From Liopterus haemorrhoidalis (lineage: Eukaryota > Arthropoda > Insecta > Coleoptera > Dytiscidae), in the NCBI GenBank assembly GCA_963971575.1, contig OZ020624.1, positions 501,001 through 565,000 of the forward strand: a stretch of DNA of 64,000 nucleotides, given 5' to 3'. Every line of letters starts with the position of its first letter. Position 1 is the stretch's first letter. A program made the translations under genes and the position numbers. Shown here piece after piece: positions 22,009-32,819 of this stretch. The notes under the pieces are model-generated. The model was not told the DNA's origin. It saw only the letters and a program-made list of their open reading frames with translations, and did not search any database.

Positions 22009-22930
22009 TTTTTACTTGCCCGACTTTAATATATCGGGCAAGTATTGTAATCGCGAAAATTTTCGATGTCGAGATTTTGACTGATGACTCCGTTTCATGG
22101 TCCAGGGAATCCAAAAAACCTATTTTCGAAGTGCCGTCCGTATGTGTGTCTGTGTCTGTGCGTGTGTATACACGATAACTCAAGAACGATTTAACTTAGA
22201 GAGTTCGTTCTGGTTCTAAAAAATTCTCTTAATAATTGGGAAAAACCCTATTATTTTTCATAAAGATCCGAAACCGGAAACGGAAGTTATTAAACTTTTA
22301 AAAAATTCATAACTATTAATCCAAGTCTTGAACAAAAATTTGTATAAAACATAATTTGATGTACAGTCTGTTCCAAACGGTTAAGCGGAACTAAATTTTG
22401 CAATCTAGTTACTTTCCTCGTTTAAATCGTGCTTTTCGACCGTTTTGTTTAAGTTTTGTAAATCATACTTACAATAAACATTTTTGGTTAATGTTAATAT
22501 TATTTTAAAATGTCATTTTCTTTATATTTTGATTTTTTGTGTCATTCTTAATACAAATTTCCCATTTTTTTTTTTTTTTTGTCATTAAAATATATTAAAA
22601 AAATAATTTAATTTTGACATAGGTCCATTCGTTTCCATGGTTTCATTGTTGTAATTTTAAATTTTGACATTCCAACGTGAAAAATGAAATAACCCAAGAA
22701 AGGTTCCTTGTCGTGACAACCTAAAAGAACGAAATTCCCATTTAGTTCCGCCTAAGCGTTTGAAACAGACTGTATGTGCGGGTATTTTTTGAAAAACTTT
22801 CATTTTTATATATCTAATCAAATTAACAAAAAAAATTAATTTTTAAAAAAATTTTAATTTCTTTTTTATATTATTTTTTTTTATGGGAGGGCAAAGTTAT
22901 GTCTTTCCTTCGAGCATCGCGGGTCGTCAA
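22009..22930 (+). mobile_element. HINE-2 element (related family), split by MITE-A
   Basis: Head TTTTTACTTGCCCGACTTTA then ATATATCGGGCAAGTATTGT, a GATTTTGACTGATGACTCCG block, a GTCCGTATGTGTGTCTGTGT simple-repeat core and GATAACTCAAGAACGATTTA. The layout parallels HINE-1 (short inverted motif, ATATAAGGG-like word, (GT/CT) core). A second copy lies at 44620-45438, reversed. MITE-A occupies 22364-22772. The 3' end is placed near 22930 by comparison and is uncertain. Confidence 0.6.
22364..22772. mobile_element. MITE-A copy 1
   Basis: About 409 bp, ends CAGTCTGTTCCAAACGGTTA and the matching CGTTTGAAACAGACTG, flanked by TA. The interior holds CAATCTAGTTACTTTC and CATTTTAAAATGTCATTTTC-type conserved blocks. 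Other copies are at 30137, 31343, 43196, 48775 and 48981. Non-coding; TA target suggests a Tc1/mariner-type source. Confidence 0.85.
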
Positions 22931-23699
22931 AAATTGTTTATTGAGTAGATTGCACCCCTAGGCTACTAGATGTCTTCTTAAATGAAATGGCTTTTTGAAT
23001 AAAATAGTCGCAATTTTTATTCTTATACGTCAAAATTATTTGGGCCGATCTCAAGCAGGGTTAACTATCAAAATTAGTGGTAATTGTAACGAAATGTTGT
23101 ACAGACCGTCCCTGTTCAAAGGGGAGTACATAAGTAAAAATAAAAAATAATTTAATCGCCAGTAGAATATAAACAAACACAGAAGTACACGCTAGGCATA
23201 CGTAATCCAGTAGTAATAGGTCCGGTGAGGCTGAATACAAACGGCATATAACTATCGGATAAAAATGTTGTCTTGCCCATATATAGCTAGTCGCGTACTT
23301 GCATTATCTTGCTCGACATACCGCGTCTCTCTTCCATCTTCCACCTTCCTCCTTCCACCTTACATCTTCCTCCTTACTTCCGAATCCACATCGACCACGT
23401 CCACTGACTTGCAACTCTTTTTTCAGGTTTCCCAGCGCTCAATGGCTGCTCAAATTCAACTCAATGAATCGTTTTTATTCCGCTAACAAGTCAACTCTTA
23501 CCAGTTCTTTCAGCCAGGCGATACACAAATCACACGATTCTGACTTCTAGTATATCTGAATCCGATTCATAGCTATCCAATAATTTTAAATCGACAGTTC
23601 ACTTTAAGGGTGCCAACATGTCACTAATGTTATGCGGGTAGCATAATCAAAGCTTTTTAGGGGTAAAATATTTTTTATGATTTAGAGGTATGACAAATA
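22931..23699. other. Intergenic, no gene recognised
   Basis: AT-rich. The pyrimidine-rich stretch at 23310-23400 gives open plus frames (23265-23550) without any recognisable domain. Confidence 0.4.
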
Positions 23700-24297
23700 C
23701 CCTTTTCACACTAGAACTTTAAGATCGGATGTTAAAGTGAATGTATCTTTAAACGCTAATGTGAAACCGTATGGCCTCGTCTAAATACAAGCGATGTTTA
23801 AGACAGAGATCTGCGTTTTAAACATCGTCCGCATTACCAGCTTAATTTCTATTATAAAAAAATACTTCTTGAATTTGTGCTGTCAACATTTTATATTATC
23901 ATAAACAAGAATACTGTATTATATCGACGTTATAAGAAGTTTATACTTATTGTTATAATAAAATTATTTATTTTAATAATGTGTTTAATAAAATACAGAG
24001 CTACAATAATTGAGATAAAATGTATCGACTTACATGTTAATACAGGTGTAATATATTCTTTATTGTAGTGTCTTTATTGTAGAATGAAATTAAATATCCA
24101 TATTTGTTTATAATAATTCAAAATGTGCGTCTGCGCAGACAGTTCAAAACTGGTAATTTCATGACGGTAACTTAAGGACAAAATTACTGTAGCTGATGAC
24201 AGCACCAGAGATTTAAACATCAAGTGTGAAAGCATACCGATCTTAAACATCGGTGAACTTTAAGTTCACTTGTCTTAAAGTTCTAGTGTGAAAAGGG
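23700..24297. mobile_element. MITE-B copy 2 (598 bp)
   Basis: Same ends, length and internal sequence as copy 1, with only scattered substitutions by eye. TA on both sides. An indel-free comparison over nearly 600 bp implies recent spread. Confidence 0.85.
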
Positions 24298-24520
24298 TAA
24301 AAGAAACCCTTAAGCCCAGTGGCGGCACCAGAAGGGGGTCGGGGGGCTTGAGCCCCCATATAATTGCCCCCCCCCAGAAATTTTTGGAGAAAATATATGT
24401 GCGCAACAAGGATTTGTTGTTTAAGGTCATCACTTATACTTTAGAAGTGAGGACTTTTTATTTAGGTCATATTTGTTTTAGAAATATGGACCTTTTTTTA
24501 GGTTACACTTGTTTTAGAAG
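24298..24520. other. hAT-like terminus and flank
   Basis: CAGTGGCGGCACCAG near 24319 followed by a G/C-rich inverted motif (GGGGGGCTTGAGCCCCC) looks like a hAT 5' end of the CAGTGGCGG type. I could not find its partner end with confidence. The 3' side is interrupted by the next hAT MITE. Confidence 0.35.
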
Positions 24521-25509
24521 CTGAGATGGATAACGTAACGATACCTAATAACGTTATAATAAAGATTCAACTATAATTTCTAGTACAATAACGTAACGAT
24601 ATTTTACGACGTTAAAATAACCTATAATGGTACATAAAAAGTTATTTTGTAACGTTATTTTAACCCTTTACTGCATGAATTTTTATTTTTTGCTGAAATA
24701 ATTCATGAGCATTAGGAATTGGTTCTTATTGATAGAAAAATTAATTAAAAAAATATATTTAAAATATTAATTATTATTTTTATGAAAAAATAATTATTAA
24801 AATAATAATTTAGGGTTTGTGCCATACATGGAACATTATGATTCTACATTATGTTACAAAAGAAAATGATTGCGTATTATTTGCTCGTCAATTGCTAGGT
24901 GTTCTTCATTAGAGATTAAAAGCAGTCGCCATCGAATTTTTGAAAGAAAAGGTCGTATCTTCTAGTTGTCCTTTCTCAATAAATTCAGAGTTATCGTTGA
25001 AGTGCAAATTCCGCTTGAAATCCTCAAATCTATTGCAGCCCATTACTTGAGATACTGCAGGATCCATTGGTGTGTATGTGGCATATATGAACATTCATGA
25101 AGTAACGTTCTGATTCAGTTTTAAAAGTAAAATAAAAAATAAAAATCGGAATGTGCCATATATGGCACACTATGCGGTAAAGGGTTAATAACGTTATATA
25201 CCTAACATTATAAAAATATTTTTTAAATGTTTTATTTGCATTGAATAAATTTATTGCGATTTAAAGTAAGTTTACTATAAGAAAAAAAAAGGTATAATTT
25301 GATATTTACCACCAAAACAGGTCTCAAATATGGGTAATTTCAGAGTTACAAATAAAAATTAATTTTATAACGTTATATAACATTATTTACATAACGTTAT
25401 ATATCATAACAATTCTATTTTAACGTTATTTATAACGTTATGTAACAAAAACAAAAAATAAATAACGTTATACAATAACGTAACGATTTGAAACGTTATT
25501 TCATCCTTG
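24521..25509. mobile_element. hAT MITE rich in TAACGTTA, carrying a piggyBac MITE
   Basis: Ends CTGAGATGGATAACG and, inverted, CAAGGATGAAATAACG. Flanking 8-mers TTTAGAAG (24513-24520) and CTTAGAAG (25510-25517) match at 7 of 8. The body contains many AACGTTA palindromes. Without the piggyBac insertion (24664-25194) it would be about 455 bp. Confidence 0.75.
24664..25194 (-). mobile_element. piggyBac-derived MITE, copy 1
   Basis: TTAA flanks both ends (24660-24663, 25195-25198), and the ends are CCCTTTACTGCATG and GCGGTAAAGGG. The minus frame 24909-25094 reads DPAVSQVMGCNRFEDFKRNL then HFNDNSEF, the RFxxIKRxLHFNDNS segment of piggyBac transposase. So it is an internal deletion derivative of a piggyBac element rather than an unrelated MITE. 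Its relative is at 44070-44584. Confidence 0.9.
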
Positions 25510-25517
25510 CTTAGAAG

Positions 25518-26107
25518 TGAGGACCTTGTTTTTTTTTTGTAGGTAAAACAGTAGGTAAAATAAAAAGTAAAAAAAGTAAACGAAACAGCGTTGAACAAAA
25601 AAGTGTTATTTGAAACATTTATTCCTACATGAAACAGTTTTGTATTAAAAATATTTAGTGGTTTAATTTTATAACATCTATGTTAGAAATAAATAAAAAT
25701 GATGTAATTTTTGTTGACAATTTAGTTTTTAAAATGTGATGAATCATTTAATAATTATTATATTGTTTACTGAATTCATGTTATTCGGAATTATAATGCG
25801 GAATGTTTAACAGTGTATTAATTATGAAGTATGAAGGAATGCAAATCGTTACAAAAATATCTTTAATTTATGGATAATTGTTGTGTGGATATTACCCACG
25901 ATATTTTTTACAGTGAGTGGGCTCCGCAATGCTCCAATACATTCTTCTATATTTTTACTAACATAACAAAAAAAAAAGACGAACAAATTAATAGATTTTG
26001 TTACATGATTACTATAGTTAGGACACAATTAATTTATTTTTATTAATCATTAACTATAACAAAATAGAAACTGTTTTATTTTTTTTTTTTTCAAAAAATT
26101 TACCAGT
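25518..26107. other. AT-rich intergenic
   Basis: No terminal repeats, coding sequence or RNA structure recognised. Confidence 0.45.
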
Positions 26108-26296
26108 AACCTTTAACTGATTGTTCTGAAAAACCGGTAAACCGTGATTTTTAGGGTTTTGTAAGTATGACCAAAAAACCCTTATACCGTAATTTTGTCG
26201 TCTGTCTGTCTGTCTGTCGGTCCGTCCACACGTGCAGAGCAAATTCGGCTAAAAGGATTTTTATAAAACTTCATATTTCAGCTTTTGGTATCAATG

Positions 26297-27304
26297 GCCG
26301 CGAACATACAGAAATCTGGTAAATCAGCGTTGACAATCGGTACCGAAAACAAGCGTACTGGGTTACTGGTTGAGCACACGCTAAACGCTTATTTTGCATG
26401 TGACACTGACAGTTGACATAACCTTAATATTGAAGTTTTTATTTATTTTTTCCTATTTATCGTACATTTTTTAATTATATTGGCCTAGCATAGAGTGAAT
26501 GCTAGTTTTGAAAGTGTATAGCTACTCTTTCGTATATTGGCTCAATTATATGTTGAAATAAGTGAAAATGGTGAGTTCTGATTCATCTTTGGATGAGTTG
26601 TTTCTAACAGAACCACCATATTTAAAAATCGAACCAAAAAGATAAGGTATTCATGCAATAAACCAAGAGAGACGTAAATATGGGGAATACCACCACCTTT
26701 TTCCTAATTTAAAAGAAGATGATGCAAGATTTTTTAAATATTTTTTTGTTTCGGCGCTGACAACTAGCTGCTTAAACTGCTTAAACGTTTCGGTAAGCTG
26801 CCCAGCAAACATTCAACTAACGGCCGAATGCTGGCAAATTGCTTTTCTGCTGGTAAATTACTGGCACCAAAACTAAGTGCAACGCCAGTATTAATAATGT
26901 ACTTCACATTTATATTTCGCATTCCGCCTATACGAAGTACTTTACCAGCATTTTATAAGCACTCTTCTTCACTCATACTTTTTACTTAAAGCCATCAGAA
27001 ATAAATCTTGCAACTAATGCGATTATTTTGCACTTTACCGTTGCTGGGCCAGCAACTGATACATCAATGGACCAGTAACGGCCACGGGGACACCGGGGTA
27101 CTGGCCCATTACTTTCAATGCCGGGGAGTATGTGCTTTACCAGTACTGGCCCGTATAAAAATGTTTGCTGGGTGGTAGCCGACACCGACCGGCGCCGATC
27201 AGTAAACAGCGTGTGCGGTTATATTTAAAAACATGGAGAGATATTGCGGCAGATCAGCGCTTGTTGCCAGTAAAGCCGGTTCCGGCTTTCTGTATGTTCG
27301 CGGC
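26297..27304 (+). mobile_element. Harbinger-like non-autonomous element with 18-bp inverted repeats
   Basis: Ends GCCGCGAACATACAGAAA and its exact reverse complement. The flanking CAATG (26292-26296 and 27305-27309) is duplicated, and since the uninterrupted HINE-1 sequence is known, the insertion point is clear. A start codon at 26568 opens a frame reading MVSSDSSLDELFLTEPPYLK, then after a stop NQERRKYGEYHHLFPNLKED and DARFFKYFF. This matches the N-terminus of PIF/Harbinger (HARBI1-like) nucleases. Harbinger usually duplicates 3 bp, so a 5-bp duplication is unusual. Confidence 0.7.
26801..27172. mobile_element. Nested 372-bp MITE
   Basis: Perfect 13-bp ends CCCAGCAAACATT / AATGTTTGCTGGG inside the Harbinger-like element. 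The interior has repeated TACTGGCCC / GGGCCAGTA words. No clear target duplication. Superfamily not assigned. Confidence 0.65.
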
Positions 27305-27405
27305 CAATGGCACGAGTTGATTATATTTTGGTAAAAATCAGTTAACTAGAAATGGAAGTTTACTCGTGTTGGTTTTAAGATTTTTGCGAATGTTTCACGG
27401 GAGAC

Positions 27406-28000
27406 ATAAAGATATAACAGCTGACAGCAATCCAGAAGTAGATGTTGGTGTTATGTTTTCAACATTACTGTTATGGTTTGGCGTTATGCACCTGGTGCAA
27501 CATTGATCCAATGTTATAATAAGTAGATGAGACGGTAGCCTTAAAGATGTAGATGTATTTTTTTGTGATGTGCAGAGAGCAAAATGAAGAATAAGGATGG
27601 TCTGAAAACTTTCCGCTTTTAGTATGTGTATGACATTAATTCTGTATACGTCATAGGTAGAGATGTCCAGAATCTGACCAAACAGGTTAGGCTGAGCGTG
27701 GAGTGCTGCTGTGGCTGGTGTATGCTGGTGTATGCTGGTGTACACCGGTGTGCCCGAGTACCACGACTGTCTCCTCACCGAGTACTGTTGCTCTCTAGCT
27801 CTGTAACGAGCTACTCCTCTCGACTGCCTCTCGATCAAATACACGCATCTCTTCACCTATAAATACACGTTCACTCCGGCTACCTAACAACAACTGACTT
27901 CTCAATAAGCATTTCGTTTCCCTCTGAACAAGACAATTCACAAAGACAATGTTACACATCTATTAGCATACTTTGATTTAAATAGTAATGTGTATTTAGA
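27406..28000. other. Intergenic with GTGTATGCTG repeat
   Basis: A short tandem repeat GTGTATGCTG lies at about 27718-27745. Frames on both strands (for example minus 27395-27856) show no recognisable domain. Confidence 0.4.
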
Positions 28001-28241
28001 CCAAGGGTTCGGAACCGGTGACTCCAACGAGGCTCTTAGCTGGAAATGTTCGGTTTTAATCTTGAATGGAAAAAATTATATTTCGAATCTCGGACGTAAA
28101 ACAAACATATATGAACGTAAAAACATTGCTTTTAATTAGCTTTCAGATGCATTTAGGCTATGGAAAACCGTAAATAATGATGAAAATTTATATGAACCCT
28201 AAATGACTATCTTCTCTTCAGTCTTTAGCATAGGCCTTCCA

Positions 28242-28460
28242 TTTTTATCAACCGCCAACATATATAAGGGATGTATTGTGATCATACCGATTTTGACATT
28301 TCGAGATTTCGATGGATCTCCACGAATTGAGGTCCCTACATAACGTTTTGACTATTTTTAGCATGATGTCTGTCGGTCTGTCCGTCCGTCCGTCTATCTG
28401 TCTGTCTGTGTACACGTGCAGAGAAAATTCGGCTAAAAGGATTTTTATGAAACTTCATAT
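28242..28460 (+). mobile_element. HINE-1 5' part
   Basis: Head with TTTTTATCAACCGCCAACAT, conserved middle, short (GTCC/GTCT) core, and the GCAGAGAAAATTCGGC block. Breaks off at about 28460. Confidence 0.8.
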
Positions 28461-28720
28461 CGGCTATTTTTCATACTTCTGAAGAAGCTAGTTCTTTGGA
28501 ATAGTCACTTATAAGAGGAAGATATAGAAATGTTTCCACTTTTGGAAGAATTTTTGATTGCTGCTGTTGTCAACCAGAAAATCATATTCAACAATGTCAA
28601 CATTTAAGAGCATTAGTTGCAAATTTTAATAATTATTTCCCTAAAAACGAGACTCCTCGTAAAGGTAACCTCTGGATTTCTTGGTGTACTTGATCCTCGT
28701 GAAAATGAAAAGCATTTAAG
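28461..28720 (+). pseudogene. hAT (ZBED/GTF2IRD2-like) transposase fragment
   Basis: Plus frame reads CQPENHIQQCQHLRALVANF then NNYFPKNETPRKGNLWIS before a stop. The LxxxFxxYFPxxxDPRKGNxWI pattern is seen in the C-terminal region of ZBED/GTF2IRD2-type hAT transposases. About 45 codons only. Confidence 0.5.
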
Positions 28721-28765
28721 CTATTTTTAGCATGCTGTCTGTCGGTCTGTCTGTCTGTCTGTCTA

Positions 28766-28810
<45 letters not shown>

Positions 28811-29159
28811 TTATGTATACGTGCAGAGCAAATTCGGCTAAAAGGATTTTTATTAAAACTTCATATTTAAGCTTTTGGCATCAATGGCACGAGTTGATCA
28901 ACTTTTGGTAAAAATCGGTTGATTAGAAATGGGAGTTTACTCGTGTCGATTTTAAGATCTTTGCGAATATTTAACAACAGAAAAATATTTCGTAATATAT
29001 CTATTTTTTCATAGTTATATGTAACGTTTCCATGGTCATGATAAATAATATCTCTGTTAGAAAATATTAGGGCAAGTTATTTCTACTCTGCTGCTAGAAT
29101 GTATTTTATACAAGTACTTTATGATGGCGGTCGGTCCTGTGGTGGCCACAGCTGATTTT
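28721..29159 (+). mobile_element. HINE-1 core to tail
   Basis: Starts at CTATTTTTAGCATG, long (GTCT)n core to about 28810, all downstream blocks and a perfect tail hairpin. A deletion removes the segment between AATATTTCG and CATAGTTATATGTAACG. Confidence 0.8.
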
Positions 29160-29236
29160 CTCTCACAGTTTCTTGTCCTTGGCCAGTTAATGCCAATTTT
29201 TACCTGCTACTGTTTTTGACAAAAATCTCTCTAAAA

Positions 29237-29453
29237 CAGTAATCCCAACCTTTTTTTTACCATGCCTCACCTAAGTTTTTTTTAAATTTAGATGCCCCCC
29301 TATGTAACATATATATATTTTTTTATATTCAAAAATTGAATTATTCCCTAAATGAAGCCTAATTACAACCTGTTCAGAACACAAGGCTTAGGTCGAATTG
29401 CCCCTCTGAACAATCAAATTGCCCTCTTGTAGGACCCACGTTGGGAAACACCG
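29237..29453. mobile_element. Candidate hAT MITE
   Basis: CAGTAATCCCAACCTTTTTT at left and CCACGTTGGGAAACACCG at right form degenerate inverted ends of the common CAGTGxTTCCCAACC type. Flanking 8-mers do not match well, so this is tentative. Confidence 0.45.
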
Positions 29454-30136
29454 GTTTAAATTGTATAGTATAACAAAAAAGCTCTTAAGAGCTAGATTAA
29501 GGAACGGAAGGTAGATTTGTTTTATTTTAACACGATTTTTTCCATAATTGTACAAAAAAAAAATTACTGCAACCCGTTAACGCAAAAGGGTTAATCTAAA
29601 TATCTGAAAAAAAATCTAAGTAATATACATTGATCTAAACAGGGAACGTACTAGAAGAATTTTTTAGCATGTCGTTTTTGGAAAAATTGCAGTTTTTGAG
29701 TATTAATTGCATGAATAACATTGTTATTGTCCTTATGTTTTTGAAAATTAATAAAATGCAAAAATGTTTCTGCACGTAATGGTATACGTGCATCAGAAAT
29801 TACTTCTTCTAAAAGGGAATATGCAGCAACTCGGGGAATTACCGGGCGTGTGCAATTCACGTCCGGTAATTCCCGTAAAATATCCTGAACAATACAAAAC
29901 CTGTATAGTACAGGCAGAAATTTGAAAATTAAAAAATAATTTATATTAAAATAAAAACCAGCCAATTTTCAAAGAGGCACAATATTTTCTAAAAGAGCCG
30001 CAGGTTGCCGACCCCTGGTCTATGGTGTTTGAAATACTTATACTAAACATTTTGCACAGCTCTGCTTAAAACTAAATGCCACATTAACAATGCCTAAAAT
30101 CAACAAATGATATGGGAATAACTTGCTCCACAACTA

Positions 30137-30541
30137 CAGTCTGTTCCAAACGGTTAAGCGGAACTAGATTTTGCAATCTAGTTACTTTCATCGTTTACAT
30201 CGTGCCTTTCGGCCGTTTTGTTTAAGCTTTGTAAATCATACTTACAATAAACATTTTTTGGTTAAGGTTAATATCATTTTAAAATGTCATTTTCTTTATA
30301 TTTTGATTTTTTGTGTCATTCTTAATACAAATTTCCCATTTATTTATTTTTTTGTCATTAAAATATCTAAAAATAATATTTAATTTTGACATGTCATTCG
30401 TTTCCATGGTTTCATTGTTGGAATTTTAAATTTTGACATCCCAACGTGAAAAATGAAATAACCCAAGCAAGGTCCCTTCTCGTGACAACCTAAAAGAACT
30501 AAATTCCCATTTAGTTCCGCTTAACCGTTTGGAACAGACTG
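30137..30541. mobile_element. MITE-A copy 2
   Basis: 405 bp, perfect-looking CAGTCTGTTCCAAACGGTTA / CCGTTTGGAACAGACTG ends, TA on both sides. The 70-codon frame 30171-30383 is shared with other MITE-A copies and is not a gene. Confidence 0.9.
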
Positions 30542-30543
30542 TA

Positions 30544-31340
30544 TCATTTGGCAAGTTATTTGGCAGTTGTTAAATATTTTATTAAAAAGCCGGCATATAA
30601 ATGGCTGAAATGTGTGAAATCTGCCACTTGTTTGAATGTAATAATGGTGAGATATCGTTGTGTGGAAGTGATTTGAAGTACGTAATCGTAATGCTATGTT
30701 AAAAGACGCATAAAAGCGCCATAATGTGCATAGGATAATTCGAAGAGCGGAGTTAATGATAAACATTAGTTAATAAATCATTTTTAATGTTTTACGTGCA
30801 TAATTGTCAGGTTCATTACGACCTATGTATATATATATTATATTTGGTTAATGCTGACTACTCGACCTGCACAATAGATTCAAATTACCTATTACATTTA
30901 CTATTATCTGCAGTGTTTCACTAACGACTTTCTACACTTTATTTCCACATTAAACATTATTTTACTGTTGCTGTTAAATCACCTGCTTGTCACTGCCGAT
31001 ATTTCCATGAATTCATCATTTGTCATCTCTACTTATTTCCCAATATTCCCTTTTAAACGAATAAAACCGCCAACGAAAAGATACAATTATAATATTCTGG
31101 GCTTAGTGATGGGTACAATGATGATATTAAGTATATTAGAAAAAATAAATGATAAAACTGGAAAATGTTGATAAAAATACAAAAACAGTTTGTATTTATT
31201 ATTTTATATATAAAGAGAAGAATAAAATTAAGATAAATCAAACTAATTATCATATTAAAAAAAAAAAAAACTAAAATTATATAATAAATTTGAATACAGA
31301 GGTACCAAGTTAGAGGAAACACGATTTTTCTCGAAAATAC
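30544..31340. other. Intergenic, no gene recognised
   Basis: Unique AT-rich sequence between two MITE-A copies. Confidence 0.45.
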
Positions 31341-31342
31341 TA

Positions 31343-31749
31343 CAGTCTGTTCCAAACGGTTAAGCGGAACTAGATTTTGCAATCTAGCTACTTTCATCGT
31401 TTAAATCGTGCCTTTCGGCCGTTTTGTTTAAGCTTTGTAAATCATACTTACAATAAACATTTTTTGGTTAAGGTTAATATCATTTTAAAATGTCATTTTC
31501 TTTATATTTTGATTTTTTGTTTCATTCTTAATACAAATTTCCCATTTATTTATTTTTTTGTCATTAAAATATCTAAAAAAAATATTTAATTTTGACATAT
31601 GTCATTCGTTTCCATGGTTTCATTGTTGTAATTTTAAATTTTGACATCCCAACGTGAAAAATGAAATAACCCAAGCAAGGTCCCTTCTCGTGACAACCTA
31701 AAAGAACTAAATCCCCATTTAGTTCCGCTTAACCGTTTGGAATAGACTG
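31343..31749. mobile_element. MITE-A copy 3
   Basis: 407 bp, same orientation as copy 2 and very close to it in sequence. Flanked by TA. Confidence 0.9.
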
Positions 31750-32220
31750 TATATCTGAGCAAGTTGGAAATAAATTTGAAGACCAAAGTTTAGCTTGAGA
31801 ATTGAATGATTGTATTGAAATTTTCCGGAACAAACTAAAAGAAAGGACAACTTTGATTTTTTAAATGGGAACGTATGTGGTGTTGGGTACCTTTGGCTAG
31901 AGCTTTTAAAAAGAAACTTTTACTTATTCTTTTTAAATATTTTACGATTTACGAATAATTTTATTGTCTATAACGAATTGAATGTAAAGTATTTTTATTT
32001 AAAAGTGTTCAAAGTGCCTTCCATTTAGATTTAAATACTTTTGCATTCTTACTCTTGTATCGATTTTATATCGACGCCGTTTTATCATTTGCCTGCGTTC
32101 TGTAATATTTCAAATGGCAAATATCAAAAATATCCTATTCCAATCGCCATTTTGTAAGCGACAACAGCGCCTCTATAGGTAATGACACTTCTCAATAGGG
32201 AATTATGTCAAGACGAATTA
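31750..32220. other. Intergenic with dispersed repeat
   Basis: 31822-32006 is the partner of the repeat at 5705-5912. The rest is unremarkable. Confidence 0.45.
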
Positions 32221-32222
32221 TA

Positions 32223-32819
32223 CCCTTTTCACACTAGATCTTTAAGTTCGGATGTTAAAGTGAATGTATCTTTAAACGCTAATGTGAAACCGTATGGCCT
32301 CGGTTAAATACAAGCGATGTTTAAGACAGAGATCTGCGTCTTAAACTTCGCCCGCATTGCCAACTTAATTTCTATTATAAAAAAATACTCCTTGAATTTG
32401 TGCTGTCAACATTTTATATTATCATAAACAAGAATACTGTATTATATCGACGTTATAAGAAGTTTATACTTATTGTTATAATAAAATTATTTATTTTAAT
32501 AATGTGTTTAATAAAATACAGAGCTACAATAATTGAGATAAAATGTATCGACTTACATGTTATGCAGGTGTAATATATTCTTTATTGTAGTGCCTTTATT
32601 GTAGAATGAAATGAAATATCCTTAATTGTTTATAATAATTCAAAATGTGCGTCTGCGCAGACAGTTCAAAACTGGTAATTTCATGACGGTAACTTAAGGA
32701 CAAAATTACTGTAGCTGATGACAGCACCAGAGATTTAAACATCAAGTGTGAAAGCATACCGATGTTAAACATCGGTGAACTTTAAGTTCACTCGTCTTAA
32801 AGATCTAGTGTGAAAAGGG
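32223..32819. mobile_element. MITE-B copy 3 (597 bp)
   Basis: Same ends as copies 1 and 2, TA flanks, 1 bp shorter. Differences are scattered substitutions and small indels. Confidence 0.85.

Larger units (their letters stand above)
26108..27405 (+). mobile_element. HINE-1 variant split by a 1-kb insertion
   Basis: The (GTCT)n core (26199-26230) and CACGTGCAGAGCAAATTCGG block lead to TATCAATGG at 26289-26297. The element resumes at 27305 with CAATGGCACGAGTTGATTA and the GGAAGTTTACTCGTG block. Upstream of the core the sequence differs from standard HINE-1, so the left limit is approximate. The tail is missing. Confidence 0.65.
28001..30018. mobile_element. hAT element remnant, heavily invaded
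   Basis: The left end CCAAGGGTTCGGAACCGGTG and the right end GCAGGTTGCCGACCCCTGG form imperfect inverted repeats of the CAGGGGTCGGCAACC hAT type. Inside, 28530-28690 reads a hAT transposase fragment, and HINE-1 pieces and a smaller MITE occupy much of the rest. I see no clean 8-bp duplication, so the limits are approximate. Confidence 0.5.

Noticed and set aside
30171..30383. 70-codon frame shared by MITE-A copies (also 31377 and 48809)
   Set aside because: Part of a non-coding MITE; starts inside the terminal region and has no recognisable motif.
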